Source: Lentilitoribacter sp039986595
GTDB taxonomy: Bacteria; Pseudomonadota; Alphaproteobacteria; Rhizobiales; Rhizobiaceae
DNA: 64,000 bases
NCBI GenBank assembly: GCA_039986595.1
Contig: JBDWQJ010000003.1
Coordinates: forward strand, 62,001 to 126,000
Reading direction: 5' to 3'
In this document: one piece after another, positions 35,372-44,895 of the stretch
How the letters are laid out: every line of letters starts with the position of its first letter
Numbering within the stretch: position 1 is the stretch's first letter
The notes under the pieces: model-generated
Databases searched by the model: none
What the model was told of the DNA's origin: nothing
The model's input: only the letters and a program-made list of their open reading frames with translations
Made by a program: the position numbers and the translations under genes

Positions 35372-36427
35372 ATGAATACAAATAGAGGTTTCAACGTGTC
35401 CAAATATATCTTCCGCGACGACTATAGCGAAGGCTGTCATCCTAACATATTAAAAGCGCTTAGCGAGACCAATATGGTGCAAACGACACCTTATGGCACA
35501 GATGTATATTCGGTCGCTGCACGTGATCTTATCCGTACAGAAATGGGAACAACAGACACCGATATCTTCTTCGTTTCAGGTGGCACGCTCGCAAACCTTA
35601 TTATTCACGCTTGTGCGCTGAAATCCCATGAAGCTGTGATTGCGCCATTATCTGGGCATATTCAAACCAATGAAGCAGGCGCGATTGAAGCCACAGGGCA
35701 TAAGGTCATCACCGCAGATGTGGTCAATGGAAAGCTAACGACGGAAAATCTGCAAAAGGTCATTGATACACATAATCATTTCCCACATGTGACGCGCCCT
35801 CGCCTTGTATATATTTCCAACGCGACTGAAATCGGTACCGTTTATAAGCGTGATGAAGTGGCTGCGCTATCGAAGATCTGCCGCGACAATAAGCTACTCC
35901 TTATGATTGATGGCGCGCGAATGGGAGCAGCCATTGCATCTGATCATTCTGATTTGACACTCAAAGATGTCGCATCTTTTGCTGATATTTTTTGGATTGG
36001 CGGTACAAAAGCTGGTGCATTGTTTGGTGAGGCGATTGTGATTCCGAACAAGAGTTTAGCGGAAGACTTTCAAATTCATCTTAAACAACGCGGCGCACTG
36101 TTGGCCAAAGGTCGTGCATTAGGCCAACAATTCAAAGAATTGTTTTCGCATAATCTTTATTTTGATCTCGCAAAGCGCGGCAATGATATGGCCGCAAAAA
36201 TGGCGACTGGCATCAAAGCAGCTGGATTTGAGATGGCTGCAGAGTGCGAAGCGAATATGCTGATGGCTATTCTGCCCAATGAAGCAATCACGCATCTTGA
36301 AACCGAGTTTGATTTTTATCGTTGGAAAGTCATTGACGATAAGCATACGCAGCTACGCCTCGTCACCTCATGGGCGACTGATGAAGCGCAGGTCGATCGG
36401 TTTATTGAGATGTTGGGTGAGGCTTAA
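35372..36427 (+). CDS. ltaE: Low-specificity L-threonine aldolase family enzyme
   Basis: PLP-dependent cleavage of threonine-type beta-hydroxy amino acids to glycine and an aldehyde. The 351 residues show DDYSEGCHPNILKAL, FVSGGTLANLIIHACAL, PLSGHIQTNEAGAIEATGHK (ring-stacking His), MIDGARMGAA and the PLP Lys in WIGGTKAGALFGEA. AGGTAGG precedes the ATG. The stop overlaps that of the convergent GNAT gene by 4 bp. It is divergent from rpsB. Confidence 0.92.
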   Translation: MNTNRGFNVSKYIFRDDYSEGCHPNILKALSETNMVQTTPYGTDVYSVAARDLIRTEMGTTDTDIFFVSGGTLANLIIHACALKSHEAVIAPLSGHIQTNEAGAIEATGHKVITADVVNGKLTTENLQKVIDTHNHFPHVTRPRLVYISNATEIGTVYKRDEVAALSKICRDNKLLLMIDGARMGAAIASDHSDLTLKDVASFADIFWIGGTKAGALFGEAIVIPNKSLAEDFQIHLKQRGALLAKGRALGQQFKELFSHNLYFDLAKRGNDMAAKMATGIKAAGFEMAAECEANMLMAILPNEAITHLETEFDFYRWKVIDDKHTQLRLVTSWATDEAQVDRFIEMLGEA

Positions 36428-36861
36428 CGTGCGTATTTTATAAACGGCGTTTTGTTAGCCACAGCATCATAAAGCTTGCGAGCCTGGTGATTATCTTCTG
36501 CAGTTAGCCAATATGTTTGGGAGGCATTGTGCTGATCAGCATCTTTATAAACCGCCTCAATTAAGGCACGCCCTACACCTTTGCCACGAACATTTGGATC
36601 TGCAAATAAATCTTGCAAATAACAACGCGGACCATCATCTGATGTCGAGATTGTCATGAAGTAATGTGTGAACCCAACAACTTCGCCATTAAGCTCTGCA
36701 ACATAACCATAAGGCTCTCCATTGCCAGCCACCAGTGAGTTCCAAGTTCGGTTGCTCGCTTTATCCGACACACTCCGTTTATAAAAGGTATTGTAACCAG
36801 CCCATAGGTCACGCCACCGCACTTGGTCATCTGCTGACATACGGCGAATAATAACATTCAT
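36424..36861 (-). CDS. GNAT-family N-acetyltransferase
   Basis: Single-domain acetyltransferase of 145 residues; substrate unknown. Motif A is seen as LQDLFADPNVRGKGVGRALIEAVYKDAD (read in parts; the RGKGVG turn binds acetyl-CoA), followed by TYWLTAEDNHQARKLYDAVA, the motif B helix. It ends 4 bp into the threonine aldolase stop and may form a small unit with eipB 21 bp upstream on the same strand. Confidence 0.9.
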   Translation of the reverse strand: MNVIIRRMSADDQVRWRDLWAGYNTFYKRSVSDKASNRTWNSLVAGNGEPYGYVAELNGEVVGFTHYFMTISTSDDGPRCYLQDLFADPNVRGKGVGRALIEAVYKDADQHNASQTYWLTAEDNHQARKLYDAVANKTPFIKYAR

Positions 36862-36882
36862 TTTTAGTTACTCACATCTTGA

Positions 36883-37710
36883 TTAATCACAGGCAGCTTC
36901 TTTTTCTAAAATTTCAAAGCCGGAGATTTTTCCTTCAATGACAAACTCTCCATAATCCATGGTCAAGCTGCGGCTCACGCCATCCTCGTATAGTTTAAAT
37001 GCAATACGATAAATTGGCATAGTGTCACCAGATTCAGTTTCTTCAAAATAAGACAGTGAGACAGGCCAATAGGCAGCTTGAGCACCCTCACCTATGATTT
37101 TAACTTCCGGATCACCTTCTTTTGGGCCATCCAGCATTTTGCCAATAATGCTTGTTGTTATCAAAGATTGATCTGCACCATCTGAGCCATCAAAAATGCG
37201 ACTTTCATAAATGGTCTCACCGGATTTTGCCTTTTCAATCAACTCAATCAAATGTGCTGTTGGGAATGCAGCTTTCGGTAATTTTATTTCATTCTCAGAT
37301 GGTTTTTTAAGGCCTACAACCAGCTCTTCTGAATTGTTTTCAGCGGAGCCACGCGTTTCTCGATCTAGTTGCTGATTGACAAATGAGCGCGTTACAAACT
37401 GAAATGTATCAGAGCTTATATCCTCATAGGTCGATGTTTGCTGATCTGTGACACGGACAGTTTCGCCGGTAAAAATCTCGCTAACGAAGCGAAAATTGAC
37501 CGTATATCCATCACATTTTGAACCACGAAATTCATAGACAATACGTCCCGCTAGGCCTGAAATACCCGAGCGCGATGTGGCGTCTTTAAGCTTTAGGTCA
37601 TAGACAGCGCGATGGGGTAGTAATTGTGAGGCGGAAAGTGTCGTTACAAAGCCGGATGCCAGGATTGCAGCGGAACACAGGGTCTTCAAAATTGTGGATG
37701 TTGTGGTCAT
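36883..37710 (-). CDS. eipB: EipB-family (DUF1849) periplasmic envelope-integrity protein
   Basis: Periplasmic beta-spiral protein known in Brucella to maintain envelope integrity. From the ATG at 37710 (275 residues) there is a signal peptide (about 1-28) and the conserved first block LLPHRAVYDLKLKDA, then SGLAGRIVYEFRGSKCDGYT, with a second Cys at the C-terminal end (KEAACD), consistent with the EipB disulfide. A longer start (TTG, 37764) is possible. The ribosome binding site is weak at both. Confidence 0.88.
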   Translation of the reverse strand: MTTTSTILKTLCSAAILASGFVTTLSASQLLPHRAVYDLKLKDATSRSGISGLAGRIVYEFRGSKCDGYTVNFRFVSEIFTGETVRVTDQQTSTYEDISSDTFQFVTRSFVNQQLDRETRGSAENNSEELVVGLKKPSENEIKLPKAAFPTAHLIELIEKAKSGETIYESRIFDGSDGADQSLITTSIIGKMLDGPKEGDPEVKIIGEGAQAAYWPVSLSYFEETESGDTMPIYRIAFKLYEDGVSRSLTMDYGEFVIEGKISGFEILEKEAACD

Positions 37711-37860
37711 AAAATATTGCGCAATGCTCTCTGTTGTGGATTCTAATTGAATATAGTCAGACAATACGGCGATGTGTAGACTTTTCTTATTGATAAAAGG
37801 CGAATCATCGTAAAAGGCTTAATGTCTGCTTTATGAGCTCGTAATAAGGAATTACTCAAT

Positions 37861-38358
37861 ATGTCACTTTCACTAGATGCCCGCATGGCAGAAGCCCGAC
37901 TATCATCTCGCGGCATCGCGCTTCCAAAAGCTGCGCCACCTGCGGCGAACTACATGCCCTATACAATGTCAAAAAACCACTTGTTTATCTCAGGGCAACT
38001 TCCCATGCAGGATGGACAAATTGCAGTTAAAGGACAGCTTGGCCATTCTGTTACCGTCGAGCAAGGTGCTCATGCAGCACAAATTTGTGCGATTAATATC
38101 TTAGCGCAGGCAAAATCAGCATTGGGCGATCTGGGCCGTATCAAACAGGTTATCAAAATAAATGGCTTTGTCTCATCAACGCCTGACTTTCACGAACAGC
38201 ACCTGGTTATCAACGGCGCATCTGATTTTCTTACTGAGATATTAGGCGATTGTGGAATACATGCTCGTGCAGCTGTTGGCATGGCATCATTGCCATTTAA
38301 CGCTTCCGTTGAAATTGATGCAATCATCGAATTTGAAGAATATGGCACCGGACGCTAA
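37861..38358 (+). CDS. RidA/YjgF-family protein
   Basis: Member of the RidA superfamily, whose archetype deaminates reactive enamine/imine intermediates. The 165 residues contain NHLFISGQLPMQDG, a central AKSALGDLGRIKQVIKINGFV and the C-terminal GIHARAAVGMASLPFNASVEIDAI. The catalytic Arg position of true RidA (R-x-A near the C-terminus) is represented by HARAAVG. It is longer than the usual 128 residues because of an N-terminal extension (about 20 residues). The last 17 bp overlap the gdpD gene. Confidence 0.9.
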   Translation: MSLSLDARMAEARLSSRGIALPKAAPPAANYMPYTMSKNHLFISGQLPMQDGQIAVKGQLGHSVTVEQGAHAAQICAINILAQAKSALGDLGRIKQVIKINGFVSSTPDFHEQHLVINGASDFLTEILGDCGIHARAAVGMASLPFNASVEIDAIIEFEEYGTGR

Positions 38359-39064
38359 CATCCTCGAAGAGCTATTTACGCAACCCATCACGCATCGCGG
38401 ACTGCACGACAAAGACAAGGGCGTATTTGAAAATACGCTCAGCGCTTTTGAGGCTGCGATTGAACGCGGGTTTGCGATTGAATGTGATTTACAATTTTCC
38501 GCCGATGGCGTTCCCGTGGTGTTTCATGATTTTGATCTCAAACGCCTCTGCGGGATCGGCGGCGATGTGCGCGATAAGATGGCATCTGAACTTGCCCGAT
38601 TATCTGTAGGTGGCAGCAAGGATAAAATCCCGACGCTCAAAGCGTTGCTAGAACTTGTTTCTGGGCGCGTACCTATTATTCTCGAACTTAAGGGACGGCA
38701 AGCTAATGATGATGGTTTTGCCGGCGCTGTGCTCGATGATATTGAAGATTATAAAGGGCCAATTGCTGTCATGTCTTTTGGGCAGCATTTGCTCAAAGAT
38801 TTTCACGACCTTGGTTGTCCTTGTCCTATTGGATTAACGGCTGAAGGCAAAGAGCCTGAGGTCTTTTTCGAGCACGAAGAAGCATTGGCTTTCGGTATTT
38901 CTTTTTTATCTTATGACATTGATGATGTGCCTAATCCGTTTATTCAAGCACAACGTAAACAGGGTAAGAAAATCATCACTTGGACAGTTCGAAATCGTGA
39001 GCAACAAAGGCTATCAGATCAATATACGGATCAAATTACATTTGAGGGGTTTGATCCTGCGTAA
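38342..39064 (+). CDS. Glycerophosphodiester phosphodiesterase family protein
   Basis: Predicted GDPD enzyme hydrolysing glycerophosphodiesters to glycerol 3-phosphate. The 240 residues have THRGLHDKDKGVFENTLSAF (catalytic His, Glu-Asn), FAIECDLQFSADGVPVVFHD (metal ligands and second His) and ILELKGR, the order typical of the GDPD TIM barrel. No signal peptide, so cytoplasmic. The ATG at 38342 behind GAAGAA was chosen; a longer upstream reading frame would lie inside ridA. It overlaps ridA by 17 bp. Confidence 0.92.
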   Translation: MAPDANILEELFTQPITHRGLHDKDKGVFENTLSAFEAAIERGFAIECDLQFSADGVPVVFHDFDLKRLCGIGGDVRDKMASELARLSVGGSKDKIPTLKALLELVSGRVPIILELKGRQANDDGFAGAVLDDIEDYKGPIAVMSFGQHLLKDFHDLGCPCPIGLTAEGKEPEVFFEHEEALAFGISFLSYDIDDVPNPFIQAQRKQGKKIITWTVRNREQQRLSDQYTDQITFEGFDPA

Positions 39065-39096
39065 AATTGGGCAAAATATGAATCTGGAGATGCCCA

Positions 39097-40305
39097 ATGA
39101 GTGAAACTGATAAACCACTGACAGTCCAAACCATCGCTCAAATCAGCGAAGTGTCGAAATCTGATTGGGATCAGTTTATTGGTGCTTCTAAGATTGATTC
39201 AACTGCCTCTCAATCTGATTCCACTTCTTCATATAACCCATTTATTTCGCATGACTTTTTATCATCGCTTGAACATTCTGGTTCAGTATCACGCGAGACA
39301 GGCTGGATGCCGCAGCATTTGGTTTTGTCAAATTCAGACGGCGATATTTTGGGAGCACTTCCTTCCTATGTGAAATCACATAGCCAGGGCGAATACGTTT
39401 TTGATCATGCTTGGGCTGATGCATGGGAGCGCGCTGGCGGACATTATTATCCAAAACTTCAATGTTCCGTCCCCTTCACACCGGCAACTGGGCCACGATT
39501 ATTGGTTAATAAAAGCGCAAATATTACAGCAGTGCGATTGGGGTTGGCGTCAGCTCTTTGCCAAGTCACAGAGCAATTGCAGCTATCATCGGCCCATATT
39601 ACATTTATGCAAGATGATGAAGCTGACCTTTTAAAACAGCAGGGATTTTTGATCCGCAACGATCAACAGTTTCACTTTGAAAATGACAATTACCAATCCT
39701 ATGCAGATTTTTTGGATACACTTGCATCGCGCAAACGAAAAGCGTTGAAAAAAGAACGTCGAATTGCGCTTGAAAATGACATATCGATTGAATGGCTGAC
39801 CGGTGATCAACTAACCGAAGATATATGGGATCAGTTCTATCAATTTTATATTGACACCGGTATGCGGAAATGGGGTCGTCCTTATTTAACCAGATCATTT
39901 TTCTCGCTTATAGGTGAAAGAATGCCTGAGGATATTTTGCTCATCATGGCAAAACACGGCGGACGCTACATAGCTGGGGCAATCAATTTTATTGGATCCG
40001 ATTGCCTTTATGGTCGCCATTGGGGATGTGTTGAAGATCATCCATATTTGCATTTTGAAGTGTGTTATCACCAAGCAATTGATTATGCGATTACCAAAGG
40101 TTTAAAGCGTGTTGAAGCTGGCGCACAAGGACAACATAAATTAGCGCGTGGCTATCTGCCAAAAATGACATATTCCGCTCATTATATCCCGCATGAAGGT
40201 TTCCGAAACGCGATTTCTGACTATCTTCATCACGAACGCCAAGAGGTTGGGGAAATTTTAGAGATATTAGAGACGCGCGCGCCTTTTAAAGCTAAGAATA
40301 GCTGA
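39097..40305 (+). CDS. DUF482-family (COG3146) predicted N-acyltransferase
   Basis: Large GNAT-superfamily protein of 402 residues, distantly like FemAB transferases; no proven substrate. Characteristic blocks are FISHDFLSSLEHSGSVSRETGW, VFDHAWADAWERAGGHYYPKLQ, VPFTPATGPRLL, RKRKALKKERR and GRHWGCVEDHPYLHFEVCYHQAI with VEAGAQGQHKLARGYLP. The N-terminus includes a Ser/Gln-rich insert (SKIDSTASQSDSTSS). It lies 32 bp after gdpD and 19 bp before the HIT gene. Confidence 0.9.
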   Translation: MSETDKPLTVQTIAQISEVSKSDWDQFIGASKIDSTASQSDSTSSYNPFISHDFLSSLEHSGSVSRETGWMPQHLVLSNSDGDILGALPSYVKSHSQGEYVFDHAWADAWERAGGHYYPKLQCSVPFTPATGPRLLVNKSANITAVRLGLASALCQVTEQLQLSSAHITFMQDDEADLLKQQGFLIRNDQQFHFENDNYQSYADFLDTLASRKRKALKKERRIALENDISIEWLTGDQLTEDIWDQFYQFYIDTGMRKWGRPYLTRSFFSLIGERMPEDILLIMAKHGGRYIAGAINFIGSDCLYGRHWGCVEDHPYLHFEVCYHQAIDYAITKGLKRVEAGAQGQHKLARGYLPKMTYSAHYIPHEGFRNAISDYLHHERQEVGEILEILETRAPFKAKNS

Positions 40306-40324
40306 CAAGCATGGAGCTAATCAG

Positions 40325-40741
40325 ATGAGCTATGACGATCAGAATATTTTTGCGAAAATTCTTCGCGGTGAAATTCCAAATGTAACGCTTTATGAAGATG
40401 ATAATGTTTTGGCATTTATGGATGTGATGCCGCAATCTGATGGTCATTGCCTTATTATTCCAAAAGAGCCAGCTGTCGGGATTTATGACATCTCGCAGGA
40501 TGCTCTAAGTGCATCAATATTGATCACTCAAAAGCTTGCAAAAGCTTGTAAGACTGCATTTAATGCTGATGGCATAACAATCCGTCAGCACAATGATCCT
40601 GCGGGTGGTCAAGAGGTGTTTCATCTACATTTTCATGTTGTTCCGCGTCATGATGGGATTGCGCTAAAACCTGCCGCGAGCAAAATGGAAGATATGGATG
40701 TGTTATTGGCCAATGCTGAGAAGATTAAAGCAGCGTTTTAA
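40325..40741 (+). CDS. HIT-family nucleotide hydrolase
   Basis: Histidine-triad protein of 138 residues. The triad is HLHFHVVPRH (about 97-106), preceded by NIFAKILRGEIP at the N-terminus and by TIRQHNDPAGGQEVFH. HIT proteins hydrolyse AMP from adenylated substrates; the substrate here is unknown. The stop codon overlaps that of convergent azlD. Confidence 0.94.
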   Translation: MSYDDQNIFAKILRGEIPNVTLYEDDNVLAFMDVMPQSDGHCLIIPKEPAVGIYDISQDALSASILITQKLAKACKTAFNADGITIRQHNDPAGGQEVFHLHFHVVPRHDGIALKPAASKMEDMDVLLANAEKIKAAF

Positions 40742-41088
40742 ACCAACCACCAATTGCCTATGAATAAGCAAGCCAGTGACGTCACAACGCCAGCAATGAT
40801 ACGCTTTTTTGCATAGATGAACACGATAAAACCAATAATAACGGCACCAATTCTAACCACGATATCAAAATCAAGCAGGGAACCTGTGGGATAGATAATG
40901 AGTTTTGCAATGATTGCTGCAATGATGGATGTTGCAATTGCTCGCACCCATAAGAGGCCAAGACTTCCCTCTTCCAGTCTGTTCCCTACCAATACCCCAA
41001 GCCAACGCCAAATATCGGTTGCGAGCCAACCCGCTACAAGTATGAAAATATAAGGCCACCACCAGTTATCAAGCATGTAATATGTCAT
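40738..41088 (-). CDS. azlD: AzlD-family small subunit of a branched-chain amino acid exporter
   Basis: Small membrane protein of 116 residues with about four hydrophobic helices (about 10-30, 45-65, 72-90, 95-112). AzlC/AzlD pairs (BrnFE-like) export branched-chain amino acids. Its ATG overlaps the azlC stop (ATGA), so the two are translationally coupled. Identification rests on topology and on the adjacent azlC. Confidence 0.8.
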   Translation of the reverse strand: MTYYMLDNWWWPYIFILVAGWLATDIWRWLGVLVGNRLEEGSLGLLWVRAIATSIIAAIIAKLIIYPTGSLLDFDIVVRIGAVIIGFIVFIYAKKRIIAGVVTSLACLFIGNWWLV

Positions 41089-41816
41089 TGAGCGTGCTTT
41101 CTACGTTCGCTCAACACGTAAATTCCGGTCGCCAAACTTCCACCGATAATTCCGGCCACCAAAATATCCACTTGCGGAAATAAAATAGTCGCAACTGGCG
41201 ATAAAACCAGACCGAGCACCATTGCAATGTAAACAGAATAATCGCGCGCATTACGCCATAAAGAATATAGGAAATAGATCGGCGTTAGGAAAAATAGCGC
41301 GCCCAATACTTCAGGTGGAAAGGTCTCGATAATGCGATAAGTTGCTAAAATCATGAGCGTATTAAAAGTGACGAGCGATGAGCCCGCACCTGCAAAAAAC
41401 ACCACTCGCATCTCACGAGGAATGTCTTTGATTTTCTCAAACGAATATACCCATGCTGTAATCGCAACAAAATGAGATAGCAGCAGCAATTGCCAAGTTG
41501 GTGTTGATTTTTGCCTAATTTCTGGAAAAAGGCTCGCCACCATGAGCACAAAGCGCACCGATGCGAGCGCAACAGCAATAGAAGTTGCCAATAGTGATGT
41601 TCCGCTCACAATTGATGATATGAGTATGAGCTTTGAGGGCAAAGCCCAAATTGCCGCATTCATAAATGCAACTTCAAGCATTGGGATGCCGACCTCCACT
41701 GCAAGTCCGGCAAAACCCAAAATAGCGCTGGCCAGAAATAAAGATGGCAATGTGAACAAAACGCGCGCGCCTTGCAGATACCAATACGTCTTTGATGTTT
41801 TAACCGCAGAATTCAT
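41085..41816 (-). CDS. azlC: AzlC-family large subunit of a branched-chain amino acid exporter
   Basis: Membrane protein of 243 residues with about seven hydrophobic helices, the second half of a BrnF/AzlC permease. The N-terminal part LPSLFLASAILGFAGLAVEVGI and VALASVRFVLM are typical of AzlC. The ATG at 41816 was chosen; an upstream TTG at 41834 is possible. It is downstream of clpA on the same strand but behind the clpA terminator. Confidence 0.86.
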   Translation of the reverse strand: MNSAVKTSKTYWYLQGARVLFTLPSLFLASAILGFAGLAVEVGIPMLEVAFMNAAIWALPSKLILISSIVSGTSLLATSIAVALASVRFVLMVASLFPEIRQKSTPTWQLLLLSHFVAITAWVYSFEKIKDIPREMRVVFFAGAGSSLVTFNTLMILATYRIIETFPPEVLGALFFLTPIYFLYSLWRNARDYSVYIAMVLGLVLSPVATILFPQVDILVAGIIGGSLATGIYVLSERRKHAQ

Positions 41817-41851
41817 TCTTCTTACATACGGCAAATTACGTTAATTGAAAG

Positions 41852-41885
41852 AAAAAAACGCCCCAGACTTTCGAATGGGGCGCTT
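41852..41885 (-). terminator. Rho-independent terminator of clpA
   Basis: On the minus strand GCGCCCCA and TGGGGCGT form a hairpin followed by TTTTTT, 10 bp after the clpA stop. Confidence 0.88.
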
Positions 41886-41894
41886 TGATCGTTA

Positions 41895-44486
41895 TTATTT
41901 TTTCCGCGGTACTTTTGGCACCGTAGGAGACGTTCTGCGCGGTTTTGGCGCCGGCTTTGCCTCTACCTCAGCTTCGGTTTTAGCCTTTGCAGTTCGCTTT
42001 GGCGCAGCCTTTGCCTTTGCTGGCGCAGGGTCACTATCAGGTGCTTTTGGATCAGAGCCCGAACCACCAGACTTACCTTTTGGCGCTGCCCGCTTACGTG
42101 CTGCAGGCTTTGTCGCAGCTTTCTTTGCAGGTGCCTTTTTAGGTGTGGCTTCCTTTTTCGGCTTCGCACGTGCAGTGGCCGGGATTGATTCAAGCTCAAT
42201 CGCAGTCTTACCCGCCTCATCCTTACCGATTTTCACCTTCACCGTGCCACCTTTTGTGAGCTTGCCAAACAGCAATTCGTTCGCCAATGGCTTTTTGATA
42301 TGCTCTTGGATCACACGACTTAACGGCCGCGCGCCCATTCGCTCATCATAACCTTTATTGGCGAGCCACTCGATGGCTTCATCGGTAAGGTCAAACGTAA
42401 CGTTGCGCTCTGCAAGCTGAACTTCCAACTGCATGACAAACTTCTGAACCACTTTATGAATGACTTTCGTCGGTAATGGTCCAAATGGAATGATCGCATC
42501 TAAACGGTTTCTAAACTCTGGTGTGAACAAACGATTGATCGCTTCTTCATCATCGCCAGTTCGTTTAGAGGAACCAAACCCAATGGCTTGTTTTGCAGCG
42601 TCAGACGCTCCTGCATTGGTGGTCATGATCAAGACAACATTGCGGAAATCAATCTTCTTACCATTGTGATCGGTTAGTGAACCATGATCCATAACCTGCA
42701 ATAAGATATTGTAGATATCCGGATGCCCCTTCTCGATCTCATCAAGAAGCAACACGCAATGCGGATGCTGATCAACACCATCGGTTAGCAATCCACCCTG
42801 GTCAAAACCGACATATCCTGGAGGTGCTCCCAACAAACGCGATACCGTATGTCTTTCCATATATTCAGACATATCGAAACGAAGAAGTTCAACACCAAGA
42901 GATGACGCAAGCTGTTTAGCAACTTCTGTTTTACCAACACCTGTTGGACCTGAGAACAAATACGAACCAATTGGCTTATCTGGTTCACGCAATCCAGCAC
43001 GAGCGAGACGAATGGCAGCTGTTAACTGATCAATGGCATTATCTTGGCCATACACAACACTGCGAAGCTCTCTATCAAGCGAAGCAAGCACCTGCGTATC
43101 GTCTTTTGAAACTGTTTTCGGTGGGATGCGAGCCATTGTCGCAACCGTTGCTTCAATCTGACTTTCAGTCAAACGTTTGGCACGCTTATCTGCAGGCAAA
43201 AGCATTTGCGCAGCACCTGATTCATCGATTACATCAATGGCTTTGTCTGGCAATTTACGATCTGTGATATATCGTGCCGATAGTTCAACAGCAGCTTTGA
43301 TCGCATCCTCGGTGTATTTGATTTTATGATAGTCCTCAAATCGGGTTTTAAGGCCTTTTAGAATATCAATTGTTTCATCAATTGTTGGCTCGTTCACATC
43401 GATCTTTTGGAAACGACGCACCAATGCGCGATCTTTTTCAAAGAACTGACGATACTCTTTATAGGTTGTCGAACCAATACAACGGATATTACCCGATGCC
43501 AAAGCAGGCTTGAGCAGGTTTGATGCATCCATTGCACCGCCAGATGTTGCACCCGCACCGATGATCGTGTGGATCTCATCAATGAATAAGATGGCTTCAG
43601 GCTTTTCTTCGAGTTCTTTCATGACTTGTTTGAGGCGTTCCTCAAAATCACCGCGATAACGCGTGCCAGCAAGCAGCGCACCCATATCGAGGGAGTAAAT
43701 GATAGAGCCTTCTAGAACTTCTGGCACATCTTTTTCAATAATGCGTTTGGCCAAACCTTCGGCGATCGCTGTTTTACCAACGCCTGGGTCACCAACATAA
43801 AGTGGATTGTTTTTCGAACGACGGCACAAAATTTGGATCGTGCGGTCAACTTCATCACCACGACCAATTAGTGGATCGATTTTACCCTTTTCAGCTTTCG
43901 CATTGAGATCAACACAGTAAGCCGACAAAGCATCCTGATTCTTTTTCGCGCCTCCTGCTTCATCACCTTGGTCTCCTTCAGGTGAGCTGGACGCGCCGCT
44001 ATCTGGTAGATCAGACCCGCGACCAGATGATGTTTCGCCAGAACCTGGACGTTTGCCTATTCCATGGGAGATGAAATTGACGGCATCAAAGCGTGTCATT
44101 TCTTGTTCTTGCAAGAAGTATGCTGCATGGCTTTCGCGCTCGGCAAAAATCGCCACAAGCACGTTGGCCCCTGTTACTTCATCACGACCAGACGACTGAA
44201 CGTGGATTACCGCACGCTGGATTACTCGCTGGAAACCCGTCGTTGGTTTTGAATCTTCACCAAAATCGGAGACAAGATTATTGAGATCTTTATCAACGTA
44301 GTCAGTAACAATTCGCTTGAGTTGATCAAGGTCAACATTGCATGCGCGCATGACAGCCGCAGCATCATCATCTTCGATCAAAGCAAGTAATAAATGCTCC
44401 AATGTTGCGTATTCATGCCTGCGTTCATTCGCAAACGTGAGCGCTCTATGGAGCGATTGTTCTAAAGAATTGGAAAATGTAGGCAA
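41895..44486 (-). CDS. clpA: ATP-dependent Clp protease ATP-binding subunit ClpA with a Lys/Ala/Pro-rich tail
   Basis: AAA+ unfoldase that feeds ClpP, with ClpS as adaptor. The 863 residues have the ClpN repeat domain (about 1-145), a linker, AAA-1 with Walker A GDPGVGKTAIAEGLA, AAA-2 with GPTGVGKTEVAKQLA and the ClpP-docking loop IGFG in AIGFGSSKR. E. coli ClpA has 758 residues; here about 100 extra residues follow the last conserved domain (from about 760), rich in Lys, Ala, Pro and Arg. The tail is in frame, ends at a normal stop and is followed at once by a terminator, so it is not a frameshift artefact. Confidence 0.97.
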   Translation of the reverse strand: MPTFSNSLEQSLHRALTFANERRHEYATLEHLLLALIEDDDAAAVMRACNVDLDQLKRIVTDYVDKDLNNLVSDFGEDSKPTTGFQRVIQRAVIHVQSSGRDEVTGANVLVAIFAERESHAAYFLQEQEMTRFDAVNFISHGIGKRPGSGETSSGRGSDLPDSGASSSPEGDQGDEAGGAKKNQDALSAYCVDLNAKAEKGKIDPLIGRGDEVDRTIQILCRRSKNNPLYVGDPGVGKTAIAEGLAKRIIEKDVPEVLEGSIIYSLDMGALLAGTRYRGDFEERLKQVMKELEEKPEAILFIDEIHTIIGAGATSGGAMDASNLLKPALASGNIRCIGSTTYKEYRQFFEKDRALVRRFQKIDVNEPTIDETIDILKGLKTRFEDYHKIKYTEDAIKAAVELSARYITDRKLPDKAIDVIDESGAAQMLLPADKRAKRLTESQIEATVATMARIPPKTVSKDDTQVLASLDRELRSVVYGQDNAIDQLTAAIRLARAGLREPDKPIGSYLFSGPTGVGKTEVAKQLASSLGVELLRFDMSEYMERHTVSRLLGAPPGYVGFDQGGLLTDGVDQHPHCVLLLDEIEKGHPDIYNILLQVMDHGSLTDHNGKKIDFRNVVLIMTTNAGASDAAKQAIGFGSSKRTGDDEEAINRLFTPEFRNRLDAIIPFGPLPTKVIHKVVQKFVMQLEVQLAERNVTFDLTDEAIEWLANKGYDERMGARPLSRVIQEHIKKPLANELLFGKLTKGGTVKVKIGKDEAGKTAIELESIPATARAKPKKEATPKKAPAKKAATKPAARKRAAPKGKSGGSGSDPKAPDSDPAPAKAKAAPKRTAKAKTEAEVEAKPAPKPRRTSPTVPKVPRKK

Positions 44487-44496
44487 TTTTTGTTCC

Positions 44497-44895
44497 TTAT
44501 TTCTTTTCCATCACACATTGCAAGGGGTGTTGATTCTCCTGCGCAAGGTCCATGACCTGTGTTACTTTGGATTCTGCAACCTCATAAGTAAAGACCCCGC
44601 ACTCACCTGCACCATGATTGTGAACATGCAACATGATACGCGTTGCAGCCTCACGGTCCTTTTGAAAGAAATGCTCCAAAACATGGATCACAAATTCCAT
44701 CGGCGTATAATCATCATTTAACAGCAAGACACGGTAAAGACTTGGTTTTTTCGGTTTTGGCCGCGTGGCTGTCACCGCATACAAATCATCTTCCGGCACA
44801 TTGCCGTCAGGATCTTTATCGTTATCCTGCATTGTCAGAATATCTAACTCATCCGACATTGTATTCACTTTCAAATTATCTCCAAACTGAGACAT
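44497..44895 (-). CDS. clpS: ClpS, adaptor for the ClpAP protease
   Basis: Delivers N-degron substrates to ClpA. The 132 residues hold the ClpS core LYRVLLLNDDYTPMEFVIHVL, FFQKDREAATRIMLHVHNHGAGECGVFTYEVAE and the terminal QHPLQCVMEKK. A second ATG at 44859 gives 120 residues, closer to rhizobial ClpS; neither start has a clear ribosome binding site. It lies 10 bp before clpA, so the adaptor and its unfoldase are co-transcribed. Confidence 0.94.
   Translation of the reverse strand: MSQFGDNLKVNTMSDELDILTMQDNDKDPDGNVPEDDLYAVTATRPKPKKPSLYRVLLLNDDYTPMEFVIHVLEHFFQKDREAATRIMLHVHNHGAGECGVFTYEVAESKVTQVMDLAQENQHPLQCVMEKK

Noticed and set aside
41895..42210. ClpA tail as the result of a frameshift or read-through
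   Set aside because: The tail is in frame with clpA, ends with a normal stop and is followed at once by a good terminator.
41845..42351. A 168-residue plus-strand frame over the ClpA tail
   Set aside because: It is the antisense of the Lys/Ala/Pro tail and crosses the clpA terminator; the ClpA reading frame is well supported.
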